Source of the DNA: Prorocentrum cordatum
Lineage: Eukaryota > Sar > Dinophyceae > Prorocentrales > Prorocentraceae
Assembly: GCA_963575745.1 (NCBI GenBank)
Contig: CAUYUJ010015025.1
Coordinates: 206,144 to 236,143 of the forward strand
Length of the DNA stretch: 30,000 nucleotides
Direction of reading: 5' to 3'
Of this stretch, positions 16,012 to 25,648 are shown piece by piece. The notes under the pieces are model-generated. The model was not told the origin of the DNA, ran no database searches, and saw only the letters and a list, made by a program, of their open reading frames with translations. Numbering within the stretch: the first letter of the stretch is position 1; each line of letters opens with the position of its first letter. Made by a program: the position numbers and the translations under genes.

Positions 16012-17550
16012 AATTCCCAACCATCCTGTGGTGTTGGGTCCTCGTTTTGAAGAGACAGCGCCCCGCGTTCACTCCTTCCTTCCTTCCTTCCTCCCGCTGC
16101 CCCCTCCCTCGTCACCGCACCCATTTCGGCACACCCCTCACACGTTTCGTGGCCCCATAGGGAGCTTCACCGAAGGCCCCAGTGGCTGCGTCCGCACGGC
16201 GGCGCCGCACCCATTTCGGCACACCCCTCACACGCTTCGTGGCCCCATAGGGAGCCCGGCTGCGTTGGCATGGCGGCGCCGCACCCATTTCGGCACACCC
16301 TTCACACGCTTCGTGGCCCCATAGGGAGCTCCACCGACGGCCCCAGTGGCTGCGTTGGCATGGTGACGCCGCACCCATTTCGGCACACCCCTCACACGTT
16401 TCGTGGCCCCATAGGGAGCTCCACCGAAGGCCCCAGTGGCTGCGTCCGCATGGCGGCGCCGCACCCATTTCGGCACACCCCTCACACGTTTCGTGGCCCC
16501 ATAGGGAGCTCCACCGAAGGCCCCAGTGGCTGCGTTCGCATGGCGGCGCCGCGCCCATTTCGGCACACCCCTCACACGTTTCGTGGCCCCATAGGGAGCT
16601 CCACCGAAGGCCCCAGTGGCTGCGTTGGCATGGCGGCGCCGCACCCATTTCGGCACACCCCTCACACGTTTCGTGGCCCCATAGGGAGCTCCACCGAAGG
16701 CCCCAAGCTCCAGCTCACACGTTTCGTGGCCCCTCCACCCCCAGTGGCTGCGTTGGCATGGCGGCGCCGCACCCATTTCGGCACACCCCTCACACGTTTC
16801 GTGGCCCCATAGGGAGCTCCACCGAAGGCCCCAGTGGCTGCGTTCGCATGGCGGCGCCGCACCCATGTCGGCACACCCCTCACACGTTTCGTGGCCCAAG
16901 GTCCCAATGGCTGCGTTGGCATGGCGGCGCCGCACCCATTTCAGCACACCCCTCACACGCTTCGTGGACCCATAGGGAGCTCCACCGAAGGCCCCAGTGG
17001 CTGCGTTGGCATGGCGGCGCCGCACCCATTGCGGCACACCCCTCACACGTTTCGTGGCCCCATAGGGAGCTCCACCGAAGGCCCCAGTGGCTGCGTCCGC
17101 ATGGCGGCGCCGCACCCATTTCGGCACACCCCTCACACGTTCTCGTGGCCCCATAGGGAGCTCCACCGAAGGCCCCAGTGGCTGCGTTCGCATGGCGGCG
17201 CCGCACCCATTTCGGCACACCCCTCACACGTTTCGTGGCCCCATAGGGAGCTCCACCGAAGGCACCAGTGGCTGCGTTCGCATGGCGGCGCCGCACCCAT
17301 TTCGGCACACCCCTCACACGCTTCGTGGCCCCATAGGGAGCTCCACCGAAGGCCCCAGTGGCTGCGTCCGCGTGGCGGCGCCGCGCCCATTTCGGCACAC
17401 CCCTCACACGTTTCGTGGCTCCATAGGGGGCTCCACCGAAGCTCCCAGTGGCTGCGTTGGCATGGCGGCGCCGCACCGAAGAAGATGTTCACTGTTGTGG
17501 TACTCGCAGCTGCATATGGTTGGGTCCTTCGCCAGGCTAATTTTTATACA
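16012..17550 (-). mobile_element. Type-A satellite-bearing element, minus orientation
   Basis: The element is read right to left. Its terminal inverted repeats have a CCCAACCAT core. At the plus-strand left end, GTATAGGTAATT then CCCAACCATCCTGTGG; at the right end (reverse complement), GTATAAAAATT, a CCTGGCGAAGGA insert, then CCCAACCATATGCAG. Next to the 16012 end come GTTGGGTCCTCGTTTTGAAG, a short pyrimidine tract and then the tandem array. The same parts in the same order form the plus-strand element at 21008-23044. No transposase is encoded, so it would be non-autonomous if it is a transposon. No clear target-site duplication was found. Confidence 0.75.
16115..17475 (-). repeat. ~90 bp satellite array, about 15 units
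   Basis: Units marked by CACCCATTTCGGCACACC start at about 16118, 16208, 16282, 16372, 16462, 16552, 16642, 16770, 16860, 16933, 17023, 17113, 17204, 17294 and 17384. Spacing is 90 bp in most steps, with two short (~74) and one long (128) unit. Because 90 is a multiple of 3, 30-residue repeats run through in several frames on both strands. Frame-shifting irregularities within the array argue against a real repeat protein. Confidence 0.95.
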
Positions 17551-17644
17551 CCCAAGGGATAACACGTGATACCCCCCCCCGTTCCTTTCCCCCTCTTAAC
17601 GGTAACGCCCCGGCCCGGTCCAGCGCGCGATCCCGGGAAGCTTG

Positions 17645-18790
17645 GGGCCTGTGGTGCACGCAGGCACTACTAGTGTTGCGGTGCGCGGGCGTGCACTATG
17701 GTGTACGCAGGCACTGCAGTGTTCACGGGCGTTGTAGCGCACACGTCTGCTGTTGCAGCAGCAGCTGTGGTGTACACAGGCATCGTTGGTGTACGCTAGC
17801 ATTGTGGTGTACACATCACACGCCCTGTGGTGTACACAACCGTTGTGATGTACACAATCGCTGTAGTGCGCAAAGTCGTTATGATGTAAGTGTGCGTTGT
17901 GGGCTAGAATGTACCCACGCATTTTTTTCCTTTTTCGTCCTGCTCCTCCCTCTTCATTTCCGTCCTCCTCGTCGTCGCCCTCTCTGCGCATACATGACGC
18001 GGGCATTGATGATGATGATGAGGAGGAAGAGGAGGAGGACGAGGAGGAGGAGGAGGAAAGGGAGGAGGAGGAAAGGGAGGAGGAGGAGGAATACGAATAA
18101 CAATGAAACAGCTGTGCGCAGGCTGTGCGGGGTGCATCACGCAGATCCGTTGGCGGTCTCGTGTACGGATTCCTGCAACGAGCTTCTCTTAGATGATGGC
18201 GTGCATCTTGGTAGTGCCCTTGGAAAAAGTTCGCGGACCCAGAGCTGTCGATTCCATCGCGGGGTTCTTTTTGCTTCCCCTGCTCCTGCTGATGCTGCTG
18301 TTTCTCCTGCTTCTCCTGCGTGTATTCCCTCGGCTGACGCTGGCCCTCGCTCCCCAAGCCGCGTGGTGTTCACGGGCGCCGTGGTGCGCGCAGTTGCCAT
18401 GCCGTGCGCAGTCGCTATGGCGCACACAGGCGTTGTGGGCCCAACATATCCGAGCGTTCCCTGGGCCACAGAACCCAGCACTCACAATCAATTCATATAT
18501 TAAATTTAGTACGTTCGGGCCCCGACGATTTTCCAGAGTTTGGCACAAGCTTTGTGGCGTACGCAGGCGCGGTGGTGCACAGGGGGCGTTGGAACAGCAG
18601 CTGCGGTGCAATCTGGCGCCGTGGTGTGCGCGAACAATATGATGTACAAAGGTGTTGTGGTGCACACGGTTGTTATGGTGCATGCAGTCCCCGTGGTGCA
18701 CACACACACACATACCGCTTCTGAGCCCGTCCTGGTTCACAAAAGGCATTGTGGCGTACCTGTCCGCGTTGTGTGCACATGCGCTGTGGG
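17645..18790 (+). repeat. 18 bp minisatellite GTGGTGTACACAACCGTT, three blocks
   Basis: Blocks lie at about 17645-17910, 18356-18440 and 18545-18790. The clearest run is near 17825-17890: GTGGTGTACACAACCGTT, GTGATGTACACAATCGCT, GTAGTGCGCAAAGTCGTT. Many units contain the palindrome GTGTACAC or GTGCAC. The 18 bp length gives six-residue Cys/His/Val repeats in frame (CGVHNR, CDVHNR), which I regard as spurious. Intervening DNA includes CTGCTG/CTCCTGC steps at about 18275-18320. Confidence 0.85.
18004..18096 (+). repeat. GAT then GGA tract inside the type-B element
   Basis: A short (GAT)n run passes into GAGGAGGAAGAGG-type purine sequence. A (GAC)n run lies near the right end of the same element at about 18801-18830. 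Confidence 0.9.
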
Positions 18791-18796
18791 CGTGGA

Positions 18797-18828
<32 letters not shown>

Positions 18829-18919
18829 AGGGGGCGGCGCGCCTCGGAGGGCGCGCGCCGCGGCCCCCGTTGCCGTTACCCCCCCCCGCCGGGGTAACAC
18901 GTGTTGCCCCCCAGGGATT

Positions 18920-21004
18920 TTAAATCATGTTTCAAGAAAACCGCACATGGCTAATAAACGGCCCACGAGCGCCTCCAAAAAGCCTGGGGAGGCCAAGCGC
19001 ATTGATTCCCACACGTTGGTTTTACAGGTTTTTCAGGTTTTCATTTTGTTCGACCCAACTGGGCCCAACATGGCGCAGGAGGCCCCAGAGGCGCCCAAAA
19101 GGGGCTGACAACGGTCCAAGGGGGGCCCCAAACTGCCTAAGAGGACCCGACAACATCCCAAAGTGGCCCCGAGACAGCCCCAAGAGAGCCCCAAGAAGGC
19201 CCGAAGAGGCTCCCAAGAGACGTCAAGGGGGCCCGAAGAGGCGCTGTGGGGACTGGGTTGTTTTGGTGTGGGGATTGGGCTCACAACGGTTCAAGAATCC
19301 TACCACGGCCCTCAAGAGGGCCCCCGAAAGCGCTTCAGGAGGCTAAACACACATTTGTTTTAAGGGCCGTTTAAGGTTTGTACGGTTCTCGCCCTTTCGG
19401 GCCCGGAAAGGCCCCAGACGGCCCAAGAGGTCCCAAAGATCGCCCCGAAAAGGCCCAAGAGGCCCCAAAACGGCACCAAAACGGTCCAAGAGGACCCCCC
19501 CAGACGGCCCAGGAGGGCCTCAAGACGGCCCAGGAGGGCCCCAAGATGGCACCACGAGAGCACCAAGATGGCCCCAAGGGGCCCCCAAGAGGGCCCGAAG
19601 AGGCGGTATGGAGACTGGGTTGCTTGGGTGTGGAGACTGGGCTGGCCCCAAGACGGCCCAAGCGTCCCAAGACGGTCCCAAAGGGCCCCCAAAAGACTCC
19701 AAAGGAGCCCCAGAGACGCCAAGGACCACCATGGTCCCCCACGGAGAACAGTGACGTGACAAGCTCTGAACACCAAAGCTCCCTTGAGCGCGGTGGCGCT
19801 AACAGCTCTGAGCAGCAAGGCTCCCAAGAGCGAACGGCAACGTTAAAGTCTCTGAACACCAGGGCTCCCATCAGAGAGCGGTGACGCAACAGACTCTTAA
19901 GGCCAAGGCTCCCGAGAGCGAAAGGTGCCATGAGCTATTTCGGGCAAGTGCCTGCAGCGCTCTTTCCATTCCCGTGCCGGCCCAGGTGACGGAAAGAGCG
20001 AGGTACGAGCGATGTGCGTTGATCTTGGGCGGAGTCCTCTAAGGAGGGGTGCAGGGGAGGGGCGAGGCGCGGGGGGATGGTCGTGATGGCCGCCCGGTGG
20101 CCGCTTCCCTTCGTCTTTGTTCAAGCGAAGCGGCTCCCAGGCGGCTCCCATGGCCCGATTCTTTGTATTTTTCCAGTGGCGCTGCCAGAGGGCCCCAAGA
20201 CGGCCCAAGAGGGCACCAACACGGCCCTGGAGGTCCCCAAGACGGCCCAAAGAGAGCTTCAGATGGCTTCCAGACAGTCCAAAAGAGCCTCGAGACGGCT
20301 CCAGAGGTCCTCAACAAGGCACCCGAGAGGGCCTGAGGAGGCCAAGAACATTGTTTTTCCGTCGGTTTTTGAAGGTTTTTCGGGTTCTCCTCTTTTCAGG
20401 TCCAGAAGGACCCCAGCCAGCCCAAGAGGCCCCAAAGCTTAGCCCGAAACGGTTCCAGAGGCTTCCCGAAGGGGTCGAAAACCAAAGATGGCCCCCAGAC
20501 CAGCCCCAGACGGCCGAAGAGGCACCAAAGGATCGTCCCAAGACGGCCCCAGAGGCCACCCAAAGGGACCGAAAATTATCCAACAGGACCCCCGGACGGC
20601 CCAAGAGGGCCCCGAGACGGCCCAAGAGAGACCCAAGAGGGCCCCAACAGTTTCTCAAGAGGGCCTGAAGAGGCGGTACGGGGATTGGGCTGCTTGGGTA
20701 TGGGGACTGGGCTGGCCCAAAGACGGCCCAAGCGGGCCACAACGGCCCCAAAAGGGCTCCCAAAAGACTCCCAAGGAGACACAGAGACGCCAAGGAACAC
20801 CATGGCTCCCAACAGCAAGCGGTGACGCAACAAGCGCTTGACACCAAGGCTCCCCAGAGCGCGGTGACGTAAAGAGCTCTGAACAGCAAGGCAGCCAAGA
20901 GCAAGCGGCAACGTCAAATTCTGTCATCACCAGGGCTCCCAACAGGGAGCGGTGACGCAACAAGCTCTGAACACCAACGCTCCCCAGAGCGCGATGACCT
21001 ACAA
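18920..21004 (+). repeat. Type-C repeat, higher-order ~1 kb units (block 1)
   Basis: Long stretches of 10/11 bp CCCAAGACGG/CCCAAGAGGGC steps alternate with fixed segments. These are GGAGGCCAAGAACATTG plus TTTTCGGGTTCTC (about 18985, 19335, 20335), GGGGACTGGGCTGG (about 19250, 19630, 20700), tandem GAGCGGTGACGCAAC/CTCTGAACACCAAGGCTCCC steps (about 19745-19920, 20815-21000), and GAGGTACGAGCGATG (about 20000). No protein function is credible; long Trp/Gly/Pro or Pro/Lys/Ala frames are repeat by-products. Confidence 0.9.
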
Positions 21005-21063
21005 AGTTATCCTGGCGAAGGGCCCAACCATCTGAAGTTGTGGGTACTGCAATTGTGAATATC

Positions 21064-22915
21064 GTCTTCGGTGAAGCTCCCTATGGGGCCACGAAGCGCT
21101 GCGCTGGGCGGGGGGGAACGCATGCGGGCGGTAGCACTGGGGCCGTCGGTGAAGCTCCCTATGAGGCCACGAAGCGCTGCACTGGGTGGGTGAAAATACC
21201 AAATTCGGCGTGTGGGACGCATGCGGGCGGTCCCATTGGGGGCTTCGGTGGAGCTCCCCATGGGGCCGCGAAGCGTTGTAAAGGGTGAGTGAAAATGCCA
21301 AATTGGCTGTTTGGGACGCATGCGGGCGGCCCCACTGGGGGCTTCGGTGGGGCTCCCCATGGGGCCACGAGCGCTGTGCTGGGTCGGTGAACATGCCAAA
21401 TTGGGTGTGGGGGACGCATGCGGGCGGTCCCACTGGAGGCTTCGGTGGAGCTCCCTGTGGGGGACGCATGCGGGCAGTCCCACTGGAGGCTCCGGTGGAG
21501 CTCCCTATGCGGCCGCGAAGCGCTGTACTGGGCGGGTGAAAATGCCAGAGTGGGCATGGTGGACGCATGCGGGCGGTCCCATTGGGGGCTTCGGTGGAGC
21601 TCCCCATGGGGCCACGGAGCGCTGTACTGGGCGGGTGGCAATGCCAAATCAGGTGCGGGGGACGCATGCGGACGGTCCCATTGGGGGCTTCGGTGGGGCT
21701 CCCTATGGGGCCACGAAGTGCTGTATTGGGCGGGTGCAAATACCAAATTTGGTGTGGGGGGCGCGCGCGGGCGGTCCCATTGGAGGCTTCAGTGGAGCTC
21801 CCTATGGGGCCACGGAGCGCTGTGCTGGGTGGGTGACAGTGCCAAATCGACTGCGGGGGACGCATGCGGACGGTCCCACCTGGGGGCTTCGGTGGTGCTC
21901 CCTATGGGGTCACGAAGCGGTGTACTGGGTGGGTGACAATGCCAAGTTGGGTGTGGGGGGCGCATGCGGGCGGTCCCACTGGGGGCATCCGTGGGGTTCC
22001 CCATTGGGCCACGAAACGCAGTGCTGGGTGGGTGAAAATGCCAAATTGGATGTGGGGGACGCACGTGGGCGGTCCCACTGGGGGCTTCGGTGGATCTCCC
22101 TATGGGGTCACGGAGCGCTGTACTGGGTGGGTGAAAATACCACATTGGGCGTGAGGGACGCATGCGGACGGTCCCACGGGGGGGTTCGGTGGAGCTCCCT
22201 AGGGGCCACGAAACGCTGTACTGGGCGGGTGAAGATGCCAAGTTGGGTGTGGGGGACGGTCTCATTGAGGGCTTCGGGTGGGCTCCCTATGGGGCCACGG
22301 AACGCTGCACTGGGTGGGCAAAAATGCTAAATTTGGTATGGGGGACGCACGCGGGCTGTCCCACTGAGGGCTTCGGTGGGGCTCCCTATTGGGCCACGAA
22401 GCGTTGTACTGGGTGTGTGAAAATGCCAAATTGGATGTGGGGGACGCACGTGGGCGGTCCCATTGTGGGCCTCGGTGGAGCTCCTTATGGGGTCACGAGG
22501 CGCTGTACTGGGTAGGTGAAAATGCTATTTTGGGCGTGGGGGACGCATGCGGGCGGTCCCACTGGGGGCTTCGGTGGAGCTCCCTATGGGGCCACGAAGC
22601 GCTGTACTGGGTAGGCGAAAGTGCCAAATTGGGTGTGGGGGGCGCGCGCGGGCGGTCCCACTGGGGGCTTCGGTGGAGCTCCCTATGGGGCCACGAGCGC
22701 TGTGCTGGGTCGGTGAACATGCCAAATTGGGTGTTGGGGACGCATGCGGGCGGTCCCACTGGGGGCTTCGGTGGAGCTCCCTATGGGGCCACGGAGCGCT
22801 GCACTGGGTGAAAATGCCAAATTGGGCATGGGGGGCGCATGCGGGCGGTCCCACTGGGGGCATCGGTGGGGCTCCCTATGGGGCCACGGAGCGCTGTGCT
22901 GGGTGGGTGAAACGC
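21064..22915 (+). repeat. ~99 bp satellite array, about 20 units
   Basis: Units marked by GGCTTCGGTGGAGCTCCCTA begin near 21064, 21141, 21241, 21340, 21438, 21488 (a half unit), 21587, 21686, 21785, 21886, 21985, 22083, 22183, 22270, 22370, 22468, 22567, 22666, 22765 and 22859. The core GGAGCTCCCTATGGGGCCAC is shared with the reverse complement of the 90 bp array. The other half of the unit (TGGGTGGGTGAAAATGCCAA) is different. 99 bp is again a multiple of 3 (33-residue spurious repeats). Confidence 0.95.
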
Positions 22916-22917
22916 AT

Positions 22918-22982
22918 GGAAGAAGGAGGAGGGAAGGGAGGAGGAGGAGGAGGAGGAGAAGGAGAGGAGGAGAAGAGGAAAG
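22918..22982 (+). repeat. GGA-rich purine tract at the end of the type-A element
   Basis: A GGAGGAGGAGG-type tract of about 65 bp between the last satellite unit and the terminal segment. The minus-oriented copy has a pyrimidine tract at the equivalent place (about 16075-16110). Confidence 0.9.
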
Positions 22983-23044
22983 GAACGCGGGGACCGTCTC
23001 TTCAAAACGAGGGCCCAACACCACAGGATGGTTGGGGAATTTTT

Positions 23045-25360
23045 GCAGCAAGGCTCCCAAGAGCGAGCGGCAACGTTAAAGTCTCTGATCACCAGGGCTC
23101 CCAACAGAGGGCGGTGACGCAACAAACTCTTAACGCCAAGGCTCCCGAGAGCGAAAGGTGCCATGAGCCATCTCGGGCAAATGCCTGCAGCGCTCTTTCC
23201 GTTCCCGTGCCGGCCCAGGTAACGGAACGAGCGAGGTACGAGTGATGACGTTCTTGTGTGGGGCGAAGCCCTCTAGGGGGTGCAGGGGGGGGGGGGGGGG
23301 CGAGGCCCAGAAGCACCGGATCTAATGGCCAGGCCTCCCCCCCAGACGGCCCGAGAGGCGCCCAAGACGACCCAAGAGGCCCCCAAGAGGCGTGCAAGAG
23401 GGCTCGAAGTCGGCCCAACGCGTCCCAAGAAAGCCCGAGACCGCCCAAGAGCGTTCCAAGATGGCTTCAGATGGCTTCCAGACGGTACAGGAAGGCCTCG
23501 AGACTGCTCCAGAGGCCCTCAAGAGAGCCCCCGAGAGGGCCTGAGGAGGCCAAAAACACTGATCGCCCTCGGATTCTTCAAGGTCTTTCGGGTTCTCGCC
23601 TTTTCGGGCCAAGAACGGCCCCAGACAGCCAGAGAAGCCCCAAAGCTCGGCCCAAGACGGCCCCAGAGTCCCACCAAAGGGGCCGAACACGGTCCAGGAG
23701 GGCCCAAGACGGCCCAAGAGCACAGACCAGAGGCCCCAAAGGCGGCCCCAAAGGGTCAAAAATGACTGCCCAAGAGGGCCCCAACACATCCCAAAAGGGA
23801 CCCACAGAGGGCACCCAAGAAGCCCCAGAGACGCCAAGTAGCATGCACAGAAAGAGCGAGGTGCGAGTGATGACGTCTTTGTGGGGCGAAGCCCTCCAGG
23901 GAAGGGTACACGGTAGGGGCGAAGGGGTGGCGAGCAGGTCTAAGGATGGCCAGCTTCCTTCGTATGTTTCAAACGAAGCGGCTCCCAGGCCGCTTCAATG
24001 CCTCGATTGTTTATCTTTTTTCGAATGGCGCCAGACGGTCCAAGAGAGCCTCCAGACGGTTCCAGAGGCCCCCGAGAGGGCTTGAGGAGGCCAAGAACAT
24101 AGATTTTACGGCGGTTGTTTTTGTAAGGTTTCTGGAGTTCTCGCTTTTTCGGGCCCAGAATAGCCCAAGACGGCCCAAGAGGCCCCAAAGATCGTCGAAG
24201 ACGTCCCCAGAGGCTTCCCAAATGGGACGACAACTATCCAACAGGGCCCCCAGACGGCCCAAGAGAGTCCCAAAATTGCCCAAGAGGGCCCCAAGACGGC
24301 CCCAACAGAGCCCACAAAGGGCCCCAAGAGGCCACCAAGGGGGCCCGAAGAGGCGGTATGGTGATTGGGCTGCTTTGGTGTGGGGACTGGGCTGGCCCCA
24401 AGATGGCCCACGAGGGCCCCAAGACGGCCCACGAGGGCCCCAAGACGGCCCCAAGAGAGCAAGAGGGCCTCAAGTGAGCCCCACGAGGGTCCGAAGAGGC
24501 GGTGTGGGGACTGGGCTGCTTGAGTGTGGGGACTGGGCTGGCCCCAAGGCGGTCCAAGAGGGCCAAAAGAGGCCCAACAGGGTCCCCAAAAGACTCCCAA
24601 GAAGCCCCAGACGCGCCAGGGAGCACCATGGCTCCCAACAGCGAGCGGTGACGTAAACACCGAGGCGCCCTAGAGCGCGGTGGCGTAAAACATTTTAACA
24701 GCAAGGCTCCCAAGGGCGAGCGGCAACGTAAGAGTCTGTGAACACCAGGGCTCCCAACAGAGAGCGGTGACGCAACAAGCTCTTAATGCCAAGGCTCCCA
24801 AGAGCGAAGGGTGCCATGAGCCATCTCGGGCAAATTCCTGCAGCGCTCTTTCCGTTCCCGTGCGGGCCCAGGTGAGGGAAAGAGCGAGGTACGAGCGAAC
24901 GAAGTTAAATTGGGGCGAAGTCCTCTGAGGAGGGGTCCAGGGGAGGGGCGAGGCGCGGGGGGATGGTTGTAATGGCCGCGCGGGGGCCGATTTCTTCATA
25001 TTTGTTCCAGCGAAGCGGATCCCAGGCGGCTCCCATGGCACGTTTCCTCGAATTTTTCGAATGAAGCGGCCAGAAGGCCCCAACACGGCCCAAGAGGGCT
25101 CCAGAACGGCCCCAAGACGGCCCCAAGAGAGCTTCAGATGGCCTCCAGACGGTCCAAGAGAGCCTCGAGATGGCTCCAGAGGCCTTCAAGAGGGCCACCG
25201 AGAGGGCTAGAGGAGGCCAAATGCAGTGATTGTCCATCGGTTTTTGCAGGTGCTTCGGGCTCTCCATTTTTTCAAGCCTAGAAAGGCCCCAATGACCGTC
25301 CCAAGACGGCCCCAGAGGCGCCCCAAAGGGGCCGGAAAGTGTCCAAGAGGGCCGCTTAGC
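23045..25360 (+). repeat. Type-C repeat, higher-order ~1 kb units (block 2)
   Basis: It continues the unit broken by the type-A insertion. Landmark GAGGTACGAGxGA occurs at about 23235, 23867 (variant GAGGTGCGAGTGATG) and 24886, and GAGGCCAAGAACA-type landmarks at about 23540, 24085 and 25213. One unit is about 0.63 kb (internally shortened) and the next about 1.02 kb. A G-run (~13) lies at about 23287-23299. No gene recognised. Confidence 0.9.
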
Positions 25361-25648
25361 GCAGGGTGCTGTTCTGTCACAGCGCGCATGGCGCTGTTCT
25401 GCAATGAGAACCTATCGCGATGCGCTGTTACTACCACGAAACATGTCTCCACTTTCCCCTCATCATTATGTTCCCACGCCCCCTCGTGGTCGCCTTCCTG
25501 CCAAAGATCTGACTCTTAAGAGTGGCGCCGCGAATGTGGAAGATTTGACTCTGGCCCAACGTTTTTGGCGAAGCGTTCAAGAGCATGGCGGATCCTTCAG
25601 TGCTTGCTTTTGTATTGAACGGTCCGATGTATAGTCGCCTTATGTGTA
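25361..25648 (+). other. Non-repetitive island with a weak open frame
   Basis: After the type-C block, GCGCTGTTCTG-like steps repeat three times (about 25365-25430). A plus-strand frame (25404-25634, 76 residues) includes PTPPRGRLPAKDLTLKSGA and EDLTLAQRFWRSVQEHGGSF. It has a protein-like composition unlike the repeats around it, but I recognise no family and it may be chance. Confidence 0.25.

Larger units (their letters stand above)
17554..18918. mobile_element. Type-B element with terminal inverted repeats
   Basis: The left end AAGGGATAACACGTG-ATACC, followed by a C-run and TAACGGTAAC, is matched in inverted form at the right end (18869-18918): GTTGCCGTTA, a C-run, GGGGTAACACGTGTTGCC, then CCAGGGAT. 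The aligned end is RGGGRYAACACGTGWTACCCC, then a homopolymer stretch, then TAACGGYAAC. The interior is an 18 bp minisatellite in three blocks plus a GGA tract. No transposase is visible. AGGGAT is present next to both ends and could be a target duplication or part of the repeat. It lies directly beside the type-A element. Confidence 0.65.
21008..23044 (+). mobile_element. Type-A satellite-bearing element, plus orientation
   Basis: The left end, CCTGGCGAAGGGCCCAACCA followed by TCTGAAGTTGTGGGTAC, matches the reverse complement of the right end of the 16012-17550 copy. Then comes CTTCGGTG and the array, then a GGA tract (22918-22980), then GTCTCTTCAAAACGAGGGCC and ACACCACAGGATGGTTGGGG. The two ends form an inverted repeat around CCCAACCAT. 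The element interrupts a type-C unit: GACCTACAAAG on the left and GCAGCAAGGCTCCC on the right correspond to one continuous stretch (GACGTAAAGAGCTCTGAACA then GCAAGG) at about 20872-20892. Confidence 0.8.

Noticed and set aside
16228-17220. A 330-residue repeat protein on the minus strand
   Set aside because: It is a 90 bp satellite read in one of several open frames; frame-shifting irregular units and related arrays in other contexts argue against coding.
16115-17475. A CRISPR array (regular repeats)
   Set aside because: Units are contiguous tandem copies without unique spacers and there are no cas genes.
19360-24713. Many Trp/Gly/Leu-rich (GPSWAVL) or Pro/Lys/Ala-rich (PKTAQE) proteins
   Set aside because: They are opposite-strand readings of the same type-C 10/11 bp repeat; no starts, domains or codon bias support them.
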